A DNA stretch of 64,000 nt from Theileria orientalis strain Shintoku (GCF_000740895.1 NC_025261.1:124001-188000), one strand, 5' to 3'. Positions 42,051-54,391 are shown, numbered from the stretch's first letter. Numbers and translations are program-made. Notes: generated from the sequence alone by a model not told the origin.

Positions 42051-42914
42051 TTAGTCTTCCAGCGGCACTGTCACTTCGTCTGCGTTTGGGAACACTTTAG
42101 TCAGTGGTCCGTGGGACGAGATCCACTTTACGTGCACTCCTTTGTTTTCCAGTCTTCCTTCCGCCTGGTACTTGAGGTACTCTTCTTTTGTGAACGGCGT
42201 GAATCCCCATTTGTTTGACACGAATATTTTTTGTCTTCCTGGGAACTTATACTTTGCTCTTCTGAGTGCTTCCACTGCCTTGGGCACGAGGTTTTCCTAC
42301 ACATCAATTAATCTTCTTCTTTCAATATTTTTCCTTATCACAGCTTAATCAAACTACTAATTTTAACAACTAACCTTATTTCTATCTAATAACTTAAATT
42401 TCTACTTATTTTCGCAAATTAATTAGACAATTTATCTTCACTTACCCTTGTTCTTATCGACATCAGTACTTGTCCAATGTTGACTCTTGCCACTACTCCT
42501 GTTGGTTTTCCGAATGCTCTTCTCATTCCTGTTTGCAGACGATCTGCACCTGCGCACGAGAGCATTTTGTTGATTCTCAGTACGTGGAACGGGTGAACTC
42601 TAACTCTTATGTGGAACGACTCCTTTCCTCCAGACTTGACCATGAACTAAATATTTATTAATTTTCTGCTTTCGCTTCTTCTTCACTCTTACCTTGTTTG
42701 CGCATATTCTTGCTGCTTCCAGTGCTTCTGAGGATATCTGTTCGTATTCTCCTGACACTATATGTACTGCGCATGGGAAATCGTCTACGTCTGCTCCCTT
42801 CAGGCCCATATCGTATATTCTTATTTTCGGGTCTGGGACACCTCTGCAGAAGCGCGACTTTGGGTACGGCTTGTTTTTACAGTATCGGTAGCATCTCGCT
42901 GGTCTTCTTCCCAT
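42051..42914 (-). CDS. RPL10: 60S ribosomal protein uL16 (RPL10)
   Basis: Three exons (42914-42693, 42646-42446, 42296-42051) join in phase 0 to 222 residues, close to the family length. The start [20 protein letters not shown] and [18 protein letters not shown] are diagnostic, followed by [40 protein letters not shown] and GQVLMSIRT. The protein is added late to pre-60S particles and shapes the peptidyl-transferase centre and P-site. Introns are 46 and 149 nt. I start at MGRR and ignore two codons that extend the frame upstream. Confidence 0.97.
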
Positions 42915-43478
42915 CTTCACAAATATTTACTTTAAACCAGAGTTTAACTTTAAATTAGTGAAGATTCGGGGTATTTAATTTCAATATCTGTATTTTTTAT
43001 TATCGGCTTATCTACTCTTTTCCTATTTATCTATGTAGAAGGCTCAGATGTGTTTATCTGGTGCCCAACTTTCTACTTGTTTACATATACTTGGTCTTCC
43101 AGTAAATACTACCCACTAAATACCTATATACTATATTATCTATGAAACGAACCTTATGGTTATAAGAGTTATTATTAAATAATGGCCTCTTATATTTTTC
43201 ACACTAATGGGGTGGCATTATTGGCTGCCGCTGAGGGAGACGGATACTTCTTACACCTTAAACTATCATGTAAGACTCTGTATACTATTTAAATTTAATC
43301 GTTTTTTCACTTCTATTCGTCTCTATTTGACTGATTAACGGATTGAAATTCAATCCGGTCACGATTTATTTTTGTTAATCCGCAGTTTTACTACATTCTT
43401 ATGCGATATTTTACACTTTACTCCTCGATTTCAAATTCTGCCATGTTCCATATCTTCAATATTTTTTAGATCCAGAAT
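42915..43478. other. Spacer with a possible orphan exon
   Basis: About 560 nt between RPL10 and the end of the uL24 gene. At 43182 on the plus strand an ATG opens a clean reading of about 27 codons (MASYIFHTNGVALLAAAEG, then DGYFLHLKLS) ending at a consensus GTAAGA donor. A downstream acceptor near 43384 keeps the frame open but runs antisense into the uL24 gene. I cannot decide whether this is a small gene. Confidence 0.3.
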
Positions 43479-44279
43479 TTATTCCACTTTTACTTCCTGC
43501 TTCTTATCACTCAGCAGAGCCAGAATCTTCTTTTCCTTGATCTTTTTTGCCAATCTTGTTAGCAGATTAAAATTCTCATAGTCCTTTTGAGCGTATATTT
43601 CCTATTTTATCCAATTAATTTGCCCTTTTACCTACCTTTACTGGTGTTTGTCGTTTTGGCGGCTTCTTGTACTGGTTCCAGGTTACTTTTGCTGGTTCAG
43701 GCAAGGATGATCCTATTTTTAGTTGATTTGTTCATTTATTCTGTTTAACTTACCTGAAAGCTTACATATTCTTACACACTCTCCGTTCATCATATATCTT
43801 CTTTTTACTATTGTTGGCTTCCTAACATTGTTATTATATTTCTCATTTTTAGTCTCTTACTTCATTACTGGGTCCACTAGGGATATATTTGTGATATGGA
43901 TTGGCATCTCCTGAGTTATCAGACTTGGCTTCTTCCCATCGAAGGACGGATTCCAGAACGTTTCTCTCTATTAACTCATTTGTTTTTTATTCAGCATTAC
44001 CATGTTGCAGTTTTCCACTATCGCTTGGTTCTTCCTATTGAATATTTTCAGTATTACCCCCTGTCGATCCTTATCTTGTCCGTGCAGCACCTGAACCAGG
44101 TCTCCGACTTGCATATTCAGGCATTTTGCCAGGTCCACTCTCCTCGGTTGCCCCTTTTCCGTTATGAACTTCGGTATTGAGTTATATTTCGAGAAGTGTA
44201 GGAAATAATTCCTGTTTGGCACCTTCCGGTTCTTTATTTGCTGAAAGGCCTGCTGGTTTGCCCTAAAGTATTTTGACAT
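43479..44279 (-). CDS. Organellar ribosomal protein uL24
   Basis: Bacterial-type L24, probably mitochondrial (uL24m). Five exons (44279-44001, 43967-43861, 43821-43754, 43712-43636, 43601-43479) give about 217 residues in phase. The KOW motif is at DLVQVLHGQDKDRQGVILKI, followed by AIVENCNM. A 33-nt intron at 43968-44000 removes two in-frame stops and rejoins at RETFWNPSFDGKKPSLITQE, then MPIHITNISLVDPVMKKPTI and RRYMMNGECVRICKLSG, matching the E-x-PIH-S-N-V-x-LVDP and KVRI-K-SG blocks of L24. The N-terminus (MSKYFRANQQAFQQIKNRKV) is basic and lacks a hydrophobic signal, favouring the mitochondrion over the apicoplast. Confidence 0.85.
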
Positions 44280-44637
44280 CTTCTTCACTCTCACAAATTA
44301 TTGATTACAATGTGTAAAAATCAATTTTAGTGTGTAACCTTTTCCTTTGGCTCCATGTCACCCAACGTCTTTACCTCACTCACTTATCATTTACTTAATT
44401 TTTAATTTATTTTTTTACTTCTATTTATATTTACTTATTATTATTTATATTTACTCTATTTATTTATCTTTCTGGGTATTTAAGAAGGACGGAAACTAGG
44501 ACTCGTTCCCTGCCACGTTTTCGTTCGATACTACTACCCTATACCAAATGTTATTGTGTATTTTCTGGTCTTGAACTCTGGCTCGAGGTACACGTGTAAC
44601 ATATACATCAATTATCACTAGTTAACATTATTTTACA
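44280..44637. other. Spacer upstream of uL24
   Basis: About 360 nt, AT-rich, holding the uL24 promoter and the 3' end of RPA1. No gene seen. Confidence 0.4.
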
Positions 44638-47335
44638 CTACTCTTCCGTCATAATTTTTTTGATTCTCTCCACTCTATCTGTGATTGCGAACTCCACTTC
44701 TTTTTCCAGTGGTATTGCCTTTAGTATTTTCTAAAAATCGGTTATAGCAACCAGTATAGCTGTTTCTACCAATGCCAATGTTACTGCTATACTATAGTTA
44801 CTGCTTAATCTATTCCTGTTTATATTGGTTCTTACATATTTTAATCTTGGTTCATCCATGAAATTTTCCACCGTTGCTTTGATTTTAAATACGTATTCCT
44901 ACTCGTGGTTTGCTCCTCTTTCTTCGCTTACTGTTAGTCTCACTTCTTCAAAATAGTTTGCAAAATTCTTCCCCGTTTCGTCCGTTCCTCCATTTTCCAT
45001 GAGCTTCACTAGGTTATATGCCTTCGTTCCCATTATCGACTGCACATCCTCTTAACCAATTGCTCCTTACCTCTCCGACATCCGTCATTGCTGTCACCCA
45101 CATGTGTGACGTCTCGTCCACTATTTTCAGCGTCAGCATGTACCTAATCATTTTCTGTCATCTTCTCCAATTTACATGTGCGTTGGGGTTCCTCTGTTTT
45201 CGCATCTCGGACAGTACCATCCGTCGTCGTTGTTCATCCTCTTGCGGCACCCTGGGCACGATCTGCGAGTCTCATTCTTGCTTCTCCACTTACGGCCACG
45301 AGAACGTTCCGTCCTTTAGCACTTCTATCAATGCTCTCGTTGTGAATATCATTCCGTTTGAGTCAATTGCTATCCTCATTTCATTACGCCTTCAAACTTA
45401 CACTTGAACTGCAGCGCTTGATTCGTTGCTGATATGATTTCTGCCAGTGAGCTCATTTGGTTAAACACTTTCGAACTCGATCCTCTACTCGTTTCCGTTC
45501 CAAAATTCAAGGTGTGCGAGTTCTAAACACTCTTTCACATCTCCACTTTACCTCGTTCCACCACTTTCTCAGCTCCAGTGCTTCTTGTATCACTGGCTCA
45601 AATATTACTTGCGTCGATCCCATCACATCCAACTTTTTTCCTTGCCACTCTATCACTTTTACTCCTATTATTAAATCAGTTACTTAATTGATCAATCAAT
45701 CAATTGTTTAATTGTATTTTTACATCATTTACGCTAATTCACCTTCATACATGGTAACTGCCTTTTAACTACCTACTCAACTACCATAGTCCTGTATCTA
45801 CTTTCTTAAGCACTTCCATATTTAACTGCGTTTACTTCTTTCAAGTGCTCGCTTACCTTTGAGGCACACCAGCGGGTGCGAGTCCGGGCCTTCGTAGTTG
45901 AAGTTCCTTATCTTCGGCCCCCAGCTCGTCAGCCAAATGCTCGACTTCGTAGAGTCGCAGATCAGGAAGTCTCTCTTTTCCAGCGCCTTCCCCGTGGACT
46001 ACTCGTTCATCTTCTCTTATTGCTTACCTTCACTTGCACCGTCTGCAAATCTTTTGCCGTCACCACCACTCCAATAACGTCTATTTGTTCTCCCACCTTC
46101 AGGTTCTGTATTTGGTCCAGCGGCGTGAACGAGAAGCAGAAGGACGGTATTGTGTCGTCGTTCTGGAAGAGCTGTATGTGGCAGTGTTCGTCCAGCACCA
46201 GCTCGCACGAGTGCCTCAGGCTATTGAACTTCTTGTTCGCAGGCTTCAGCTGTCCTCCGCTGATCGAGTACACCTGATCGTTATACTGAGGCTCTCATCC
46301 TACCTGGCCTTCCTCCAGGAACGTGTACCACTTGTTCACCGACTCTCCGAAGAACGTTGCTCTGATCTCTCCCTGCGACACTTTTATTCATTTGCAACCT
46401 ACGTTCGAGTCGCACAGATCCACTGAGAACAGCTGACTTTCTCCTCTCTGGTTGTTGAACTTCCTTATGTCCGACCTGATCGTCTCTTCTATCTTTCCCA
46501 CTTACTTGTACGCCACTCTTGCTCTTATCAGCCACTTCGGTGTGTACAGCGTCAGGTCCGAGATTTTAGTCGGCGGTATTTCGAGCTTTTTCTTCACGTT
46601 TTTCGGCGGCTCGTATGGGTTTGAGATCGTCTTCACTGATCTCACGTTCTCCTGCTTCCTCACTGGACCTGACTCCTTCGTGTTCTCTTCCTTCTTTGGG
46701 CTTCTAATTTCCTTTAACTTTTCCTTCCACTTACTTGTAGCTTTCGTCTTGCTCAATTCCGAGTCCCTGAATTATTTTTTTTCCAACTTCCACTTACTGG
46801 GTGATACACCAGTGTAGGAATCAGGTTTCCTATTAGGTGTCTGTAGTCGCCTGGAACCACCGAAATCCTCGTCAACACTACCAAATATCTCGATCTAATT
46901 TAATTTTACTTCGATTTTATTCTCTTACCTCGTTCTTGCTATCTTGTATTGGTTAAAACTGATTATTTTCCCTATCAGTTGTCGATCTCCGTCCGGTGAA
47001 GGTGGAACTAGTGCCAAGCACGTATGTTTGTACGCGTATGGCACTGTCCCATCTATTGTTTCTATTCTACATAGTTATTTATTTCAATTTTTACATATGT
47101 CTTCTAATTACAATGTGTGAGCCCGTTGCACACACTTTTCTATCTATTTATCTATTTTTTGCTTTCACTGGACTTACAGGTATTTGTTGTCTGCTATACA
47201 CGACTGTTCTAGGCAGAGAAGCTTTACTGGCACTTGGCATTCGTGGACTTCTTGGAAGTACTTCTCATTCGCCGTAGTCACTGCTTCTGCCAACTGTGTG
47301 AAGAAATCTTTTGACAATATTCGCGGCAACGACAT
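44638..47335 (-). CDS. RPA1: Replication protein A large subunit
   Basis: RPA1 is the main single-stranded DNA-binding subunit in replication and repair. It is heavily split, with at least a dozen short exons over 2.7 kb, starting at MSLPRILSKDFFTQLAEAV (47335) and ending KKIMTEE (44638). Rebuilt blocks include RQLIGKIISFNQYKIARTR (N-terminal OB region), TLYTPKWLIRARV, IRKFNNQRGESQLFSVDLCD and GEIRATFFGESVNKWYTFLE (DBD-A), VYSISGGQLKPANKKFN, SFTPLDQIQNLKVGEQIDVI (the DBD-A/DBD-B signature), KRDFLICDSTKSSIWLTSW (DBD-B), and the DBD-C zinc ribbon CPGCRKRMNNDDGWYCPRC followed by RGTPTHM. I checked the phases of most but not all C-terminal junctions. The N-terminal protein-interaction domain appears shorter than in animals. 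Confidence 0.92.
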
Positions 47336-47433
47336 TTTACTCGTTTATATATATCGATATTTATTTTCTGAATGGGAATTTACACATATTACGCACTACA
47401 TTATTTACACAACATCGTGTTGGCTTTCTCTCT

Positions 47434-48965
47434 TCACCCCTTGTTCCCTACTACTCTCTTCCACCATTTAGAGGACTCTCCTTGAGCGTATTCTTCTCCT
47501 CCGCTTTTACTGTTTGCCATTGTTTCCTTTTCGAATTCTTCTATCAGTTCCTTCTGCTTCACCGTCAGTGACTCTGGCAGCTTCAACTCGAAGTGTATTA
47601 TCAGATTTCCGTTATTTCTGCTATCTACTTTCGGCGGTCCCTTGTTTTTCAGCGTTTTTACGAATGATGGCTGCGAGTTCGGCACCAACGACACTGTTGT
47701 TGATCCTTCCAGTGTCGGTATTTGTATACTTCCTCCCAGCAGGCACTGCTTCAATGATATTGGCACGTTTACGTGTATATCGTCGTCGATCCACTTGAAT
47801 ATTGGGTGCGGCTGTATGTTTATGTTTACGAACAGGTGTCCGTTTTTTCCTCCTCTCATTCCCACGTGCCCTTGGTTCGGTATTCTCATTTGCATTCCGC
47901 TTCTCACTCCTGCTGGCAGGTCTACGCTCACGGACTTCGTCTGTGCTCTATCTCCTGAGCCTCCGCATGCTTTACATGGGTACGGCACTACTTGTCCGCT
48001 TCCGTTACATGTTCTACAGGGCACTCCTATTATTATTGGTCCTCTTTCCATTCTTTGCACTCCTGGTTTAACAGTCATTACTGTTATCATCTTACCTGTT
48101 CCGTTACACACTTTACACACGTCTATTGACGTTCCTGGTTGTCTTCCCAGTCCGTGGCAGTCGTTACATGACACTCTTGCTGGCACCGTTATGTTCTACA
48201 CATACTTTACTTTTATTTTTCCCTACCTTCGTGCAACCTCGTATTGCTTCCATGAAACTTATTGTTATCTCCGTCTACACTCACTTTTATCTCAGTTTAC
48301 TAGTACCTGTATATCTTCTCCCCTCGAGGACCCTGTGAATGATGTGCCTGTTCCTGAGGCCATTCTCGAGAACATTTCCGCGAAATCCGTGAACATGAAC
48401 GACGAATCTCCGAACCCTGAGAAACCTCCGAACCCTCCTGCTAAACTTCTTTTTTGATTATTTTCTTACCTGATGGATCAAATCCTGCGTCTTCTGACTG
48501 CATCCCCGTTTGATCATATACTTTCCTCTTTTTAGGATCTGACAGCAATTCGTATGCGCTACATACATTTTTTATCATCTGATACTCCTACCTTGTTATT
48601 TGTGCCATCTTCTGCTTAGCGTCTGGTGAGGGGTTCAAATCTGGGTGATACTTTTTCGCCAATTCTCTAAACTTCCTCTTTATTTCATCGTTTGTTGCGT
48701 TTCTGCTGACTCCCAGTACTTTGTATGGGTCATTTGTGTATCTTGGAGCCGACGTATGTATATAATTGACATGACATTTATTGTATTTACAGTTGGTGTT
48801 AAACTGTGAGCTTTTAATATAAATATTAAATCTGTTAAAACATAAATTTTTGTTATTAATTAGACTATGGTGTGTATTTAGTGAACTAAAAGATCTGGAG
48901 TATGTTCTTCCAGAGACTGTTACTATGGAATTTGAAATAGCTGGATTCCACGGTACGCTTCTCAT
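47434..48965 (-). CDS. Mitochondrial-type DnaJ (Hsp40 type A)
   Basis: A co-chaperone that delivers unfolded substrates to an organellar Hsp70. Start is [15 protein letters not shown] at 48965; the first 75 residues are Ser/Asn/Arg-rich without acidic residues, a mitochondrial transit peptide. The J domain follows ([20 protein letters not shown], with [10 protein letters not shown] carrying HPD), then [19 protein letters not shown], a Gly/Phe region ([10 protein letters not shown]), [18 protein letters not shown], and four CxxCxGxG zinc repeats ([32 protein letters not shown]). The C-terminal substrate-binding domain includes [17 protein letters not shown]. At least five short introns (29-40 nt) join in phase. 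All catalytic and zinc residues are present. Confidence 0.93.
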
Positions 48966-49156
48966 ATTTATGTTACATTTGTGCTACATTATAAAACAAA
49001 ACAATTCTAAGACATATTTTTATCATGATGATGGATAAATACTAAATAACATATATTGTATACCCAACTCTAAGTTTTAACACAATAAGACTATTATTTA
49101 TTTTTTTAATCTTTTTAATCCTCCAATACGATGATATTTTTATTATTCTTACAACG

Positions 49157-49516
49157 TCATTTCATTTTTGGATATTTGAAGCCCTTTGGATACTTTTCCA
49201 CTGTTATATTGTCAAACTCTTTCCTGATAAATCTAAATCCTACGTAGATTCCTATAAGTGCCAATATTACCAATATTACAATCACTATTATTGTTATCGT
49301 CACCTTTTTATTTGATCTGCAACTGCAACCATTAACACAGTCGCAATTTTTCCGTCCCATTCCCCTGGATAACCTTTTAATACTTTCTTCCACTTTGGCT
49401 CCTACATTTCTCTTCTTTTCTTTAATTGACTCTGATCTACTCATCATCGATCTTCTTGAGCCGAAACTCCCAGAGTTCATCATTTTATATGGGTTATACT
49501 CCACTTTGTTTTTCAT
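49157..49516 (-). CDS. Small single-pass membrane protein next to protease array
   Basis: About 119 residues, single exon, start taken at the first ATG (MKNKVEYNPYKMMN). A basic, Ser-rich cytosolic segment (SRRSMMSRSESIKEKKRN) is followed by a short Cys cluster (CDCVNGCSC), a 25-residue hydrophobic helix (VTITIIVIVILVILALIGIY), and a 25-residue basic tail ending YPKGFKYPKMK. No family recognised. The positive-inside bias suggests N-terminus in the cytosol, the same type II topology as the adjacent cysteine proteases. The Cys cluster beside the helix could be palmitoylated. It directly follows the protease array on the same strand. Confidence 0.6.
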   Translation of the reverse strand: MKNKVEYNPYKMMNSGSFGSRRSMMSRSESIKEKKRNVGAKVEESIKRLSRGMGRKNCDCVNGCSCRSNKKVTITIIVIVILVILALIGIYVGFRFIRKEFDNITVEKYPKGFKYPKMK

Positions 49517-49792
49517 TTTAATCAATCAAAATTACGACTTTTTTTCCGATGTGTATTTAATTTTAAGAGGTTGTTACTTTATTTATAAATTATTTTAAGA
49601 CTCATACATCTTTGTAGTTTTTTGTTTCTGATTTAGCATTTACTTTAACACATTTTGAGAGACGCAGATGATAAATTAGATTCTACGGCTTTTATTTTTA
49701 TAAAATTGGATTATTTGATGTTCTTAAAATTTAATACATAATTTATAAATATTAATACAAAAATTAGTTATTTTTAGAGCTCCTTTACAGTA

Positions 49793-51298
49793 TTATTTTA
49801 ACTTTAGTCCCAATGCCTTCGATTGAAGATCACAGTAGTAGTGTTTTGTTCCGTCTAAGTATTCGAAGTCGTTGACTACTCTGAAGTAGCCCTTTTCTCC
49901 CCAATTTTCTCCCCAAGAGTTCCTCACTATCCAGTAGTGTGCCTTGTGTGTGTCATCGTATCCATGTCCCACTACTATCACAGCATGGTTGCTCCTTCTG
50001 CAATTTCTGAAGCGGTATATTCCCTCCTTATAGAGCATGAAGTCCTTGTCTGCGTACATGTTGATTAAGAATGGGCCTTCCCTTTCCAAGTGTTCTATTA
50101 AATCCTTTTTTTTTAGTGACATCATTTTCATTATAAGTTTATTCTTACATTGGTTCGGCTGCTTACATATAAAGTCTTCCTTTTTATATGGGTACTCCTC
50201 TTCTGTGCAGTAGGGGTTTGTGATTGCGTATCTGACTCCAAGCAGTGGGACCCCTCCTTCTTCACATCTAAACTGCGGAAGTATGCAGTCCAGCATTTGC
50301 TGCACACTAAATGTGAGTTTGCTGCCACCTCCTATTGCTAGTGCTGCTGAAATAAGGTCTGCTGACGCAAAAGCCCAGCAGGAGCCGCAGCGACCTTGGT
50401 CCCTTATGGGTATTATTACTCCCTTGTCTCTCCAATCAAACAGCTTCCCCGGGTAGTAGTTAGGGTCTTTGATTTGTCCGTATCCAGAGCTCAAAGGGTC
50501 GTCTTCAGGCACGTATTTGATTGTATTTGAGTCAAGGATTCCTCCCGTCATTTCAACTTCTGATCTATCCGCTGCACTCGTGTAACCCAGAGTATACATA
50601 CGATCCTTATCTGAAGAATATTATTATCTAATTCAATAAGACATACCTGAATTAAAAGTCTCTATATACACCCTATTCCTCCTGAAGTACGAATATCTTA
50701 TTTTGTATCTATCCGCATTCGCGTATTCCTTTTTAAATGTTCTCACAAACTTTTTGAACTTAATTATTGTTTCCACTTCAAAGTCATCATCTAGTTCTAT
50801 TTTCTTATCTACTAAATAACTTATTATTGTTTTCAGCTCCTTTGTCGTTAAACCGACCTTTTCACCCTTTATACTATGACAAAACTTATCCATAGTTTCA
50901 CTTGTGCAGTACAGGTCATCTACATCAACTATCTCTACTCCCTTTTCCTTCAATTTTCTTTGCAATCTTTCTAAATATTTCAATTTTAATCCCTCTAAAT
51001 CTTTGCAAAGTTCGCTACTTTTAACGCAATCTAAAATTTTATCGGAGTAAATAGCGGTTAATGTTTTGACGGGTACCGGTTTTTCAAATCTGTACTTAAA
51101 GAGCTTAGACCCTGGTCTATATGTCAACATGAAGATCGTTATACCAATTACTATGGCTGGTACTAGCACACAAATGCCAATGAAGTATTTGTTGATGAAT
51201 TTTACTTTAAATTTTTTATCTTTGAAATCCTCGTCTAGTGTGTATGAATTCCCACGGGAATACTTTCTAACAAAGAAATGTTCGTATGGAAGTTCCAT
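49793..51298 (-). CDS. Membrane-anchored papain-family cysteine protease 1
   Basis: Two exons (51298-50647, 50610-49793) across a 36-nt intron give 489 residues. The first exon encodes a short cytosolic tail, a type II membrane anchor (FIGICVLVPAIVIGITIFML) and an inhibitory-type propeptide ending FRRNRVYIETFNS. The second carries the mature C1A domain: VDWRDKG-like FDWRDKGVIIPIRDQGRCGS with active-site Gln and Cys (CGSCWAF), catalytic His in NHAVIVVGHGY and Asn in RNSWGENWGEKGYF. All catalytic residues are present. It differs most from the other three array members, and its second exon is 818 nt against 791. Such proteases act in endo-lysosomal or host-interface protein breakdown; the exact role is unknown. 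Confidence 0.93.
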
Positions 51299-51726
51299 TT
51301 TTAACTGTCTATTTTACTCTATTATTATTTATACGTTCTAAATATTCTAAAATTTAGAAGAATGCTGCAGATATTAATTCAAATTTGAGATTAAATTTAC
51401 GATTAAAATTTGATTAACTTTTGTTATAAGTGGAGTGAAATTAAATATTAAATATTATAAATCAAGACAAAATATAGATATAAACTATTATACAATTAAA
51501 AGAAAGGGGTGTGCTGTATTTTCATGTAAATATCTTTTCTGTACTACGTGTACTTAAAGTCTTTTTTGTAAAATTAGCAAATCAAAAAAGGAACCAAGAT
51601 ATTCAACTAGATATTTGGTATTAATATTGATTATATAAACATATATATTTACATTTTTCAAAAAATTACGATAGTTTTTTTGGAATTATTCCAAACCTTT
51701 TAATCTAGAGTAGATATTTTACACAT
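51299..51726. other. Spacer between cysteine proteases 1 and 2
   Basis: 428 nt of AT-rich DNA with no gene. It contains the upstream region of protease 1. The 18-nt element conserved upstream of proteases 2-4 is not present in exact form. Confidence 0.4.
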
Positions 51727-53825
51727 TTATACTATTCCGCGGGAATATTTTAAGAAGTCACAGTATTGTGAATTTTGATCGGAATCATCGGTGGATTCAT
51801 CTAACATTCTGAAAAATCCTTGCTCTCCCCAATCCTCTCCCCATGAGTTTTTGACTATCCAGTACTTTTTATTCTTCTCAGTATCTAGACCGTGTCCTAC
51901 TACTACGACTGAATGTGCTTCTTTTGCTTCACAACTTCCATTGAATATTCCATCTCCGTACAGGAAAAAATCGTTACTTGTGTAGAACAGAGTCAAGAAA
52001 GGCCCATTCTTCTTCAGAAAATCTAGAGCATCTTTATCTTTTAAGCTAACTATTTGTTTTACACCCGATTCATATTCGCATCTATATGCAGAACACTGAT
52101 GTTTTGCTCCTTTATACTTATATTCTTCATCTTTGCACATTTTATTGTCCTTTATATATTCTAGAGCTTTCATTTGGCTTCCTCCCTTTTCACAATTATA
52201 CTTAGGGGACACACAATCTACCAGTTGTTGATAGCTATAAGTTGTTTTATCTCCTTTTTTTATTGCTGCAAATGAATTAAACACTTCTGTTGCCGCCATT
52301 GCCCAGCATGATCCGCACGAGCCCTGGTGTACTACTTTCGAAACAACATGCTTTTTCCTCCAGTCTACATCTATCTCTTGATTTCTTAAATTTCTTGTAT
52401 TTTTTGAAGCTCCTGAAAGCCTCTCTTTTGCTTCGACTGGAAACGACGATAATTGTGATAGATCTGATCCCATGTCTGCCAGTGCGTTGACTTCCATATT
52501 GTACAATCTATTTGGATCTAAACAAGTTATTAATAACATTTTTATAAATTGTGTTAGTATCTAACTGTTTTTTAATTATAATGATATAACTAACCTTTAT
52601 TATGCTTCTCTATTTTTACAAGATTTTTCCTAAAGTTTCCAAAGCCGGTTTTAAACATTTGTTTGGTAGACATATATTTTCCATATTTTTTACTAAATTC
52701 TCTATATTCATCCACTACTTTATATTCTTTTTTTAAATCTATGGCAGTTTTTTCTTCAAACAATACTTCTGCCAGCAGATCCAATTCCCACTGGTACACA
52801 AAATTAGCCTTAAGTTTTTCACATTTACCTATCATACAGTCTTCAAAAGACCCCTTTATTACAGTGTGTTTAACATTTTGTGCAAATTCTTCCAGTTTTT
52901 TAAAAATAGTATCTTTATCACTCCCTCCCGGAACAACCATGTCTGAATCCTTTACTCCTTCTGGGTTCTTTTTACGTTCCTTCAGTTCTTTTATTCGTCT
53001 CGCTTCTTCCATCGCATGTTCTTGGCGTATTTTAAAAAGTCTCTCTAACTCATTTTTAAAATCTTCCTCTTCTTTCAATTTACGTTTCTCCTCCTGCACG
53101 TGCTCTTCATACTTTTTTCTAAGATCCTCGGCATTTTCAGGAACATCATTAGTTTTTGGGCTTTCAACATGTACTTGTGGCGTTTTTTTATCTTCAACTT
53201 TTGGTGGTATTTCAACTGGTTTTGGGTTTGGTTCAACTTTTTTGGGAGTTTTGTCCTCCTTAAATACATCAAGCTTCTCTTCTTCTCCGGTTGGAAGTGT
53301 AACAACATCTGATCTATCTTCAGTTATTTTATGCTCTTGATCTGTTACTTTATTAGGTTCGGGATTGGCGACTGGAGGCTTTGGTGGTCCAACAACAGGT
53401 TCAAGTTCATTTTCCTTATTATTTAAATCATCAGTATTCAAATCCCTTGGTTTCTCGGGTTCAAAGAGTTCGTCCTTATTTAACTTTTCTGGATCTAAAG
53501 TATCTCCTTTAGTTTTTTTATTATCACGGTCCTGAATAACTGGTTCAGTTTTTTCATCCAATTTATCTACTGGAAGTTCCTTGTGGATTATTTTGTCTGA
53601 CTTTACATTTACTTGTTCTGGTAGTTTTTCATAAGGTCTATTATTTAAATTTTTTCTATGATCAAAAATAAGGATACCTATTATATAAGATAAAAAAATG
53701 AGTAATCCCACAAGAATAATCAATAATAAAACTGAAAAAATTAAAAATCTTTTATCTTTAGGAGATTTGGATTTATCAGCAGTTGGCTGTTCATCAAGAG
53801 TATATTCGTCCATTATCAGTGTCAA
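51727..53825 (-). CDS. Membrane-anchored papain-family cysteine protease 2 with long charged stem
   Basis: Two exons (53825-52595, 52517-51727) join in phase to 673 residues. After MTLIMDEYTL and a type II anchor (FLIFSVLLLIILVGLLIFLS) comes a roughly 220-residue Lys/Glu/Pro-rich stem with a predicted coiled coil (an EEKRKLKEEEDFKNELERL stretch). The propeptide ends FGNFRKNLVKIEKHNKGDP. The mature domain has DVDWRKK, HQGSCGSCWAM (Gln, Cys), AHSVVVVGHGL (His) and VKNSWGEDWGEQGFF (Asn). Catalytic residues are intact. Its first codons, 5' flank and intron are nearly identical to protease 3, so one was copied from the other, but the stem is unique. Confidence 0.93.
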
Positions 53826-54083
53826 TTCACAAGTGTATTATAATGGTTAGACAATTCGATGTTTGTGTTACAAATAGGATTATTTTTACAAAATGTGTAT
53901 ACAACTATGTATGTGTATATTAAAACTGTAATATTAGTTGAAATTAATGTTATAAAAATTTATAAACAGTAGAGTATGAAGTGTTAAATATTAATATTAT
54001 GTACTAGGGAATGCTGGTTATTAATGTACTTGAAAAATAAAAAAAGTACAGGAGGCGTATACAAAGTAAATAGTTGAACAATA
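53796..54083. repeat. 288-bp identical block, copy 1
   Basis: This block covers the first ten codons and the 5' flank of protease 2. By eye it matches 55789-56076 base for base, offset 1993 bp. Weaker similarity continues to about 54271. It points to recent duplication or gene conversion. Confidence 0.9.
54024..54041 (-). promoter_or_regulatory. Conserved 18-nt upstream element, copy 1 (protease 2)
   Basis: The minus-strand sequence TTTATTTTTCAAGTACAT lies about 200 nt upstream of the protease 2 ATG. The same 18 nt occur upstream of proteases 3 and 4. It is a candidate cis-element by conservation only. Confidence 0.45.
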
Positions 54084-54391
54084 GTTGTATTTAGATACTA
54101 TCATTTTTTAAAACGACTTATTTATGATTATATTTTTAAAATATGTTTTGAATCTGATATATATTTGAATTATTCGATATTAATATAATGTGAAATATAG
54201 TGAATCCCTACAAGTACACACACCAATAATCATATAACACACAAAACTACCAACCTTCCAAATGTCTAACTTATACATTAAACTTTCATTTACTTTTCTA
54301 TACTCATATATACATACTATATACTTATACTGTTAGTTTATTGTATTAAATTAGTATTATTCGTTCTATGGTACATTTATTTGCGATATTT

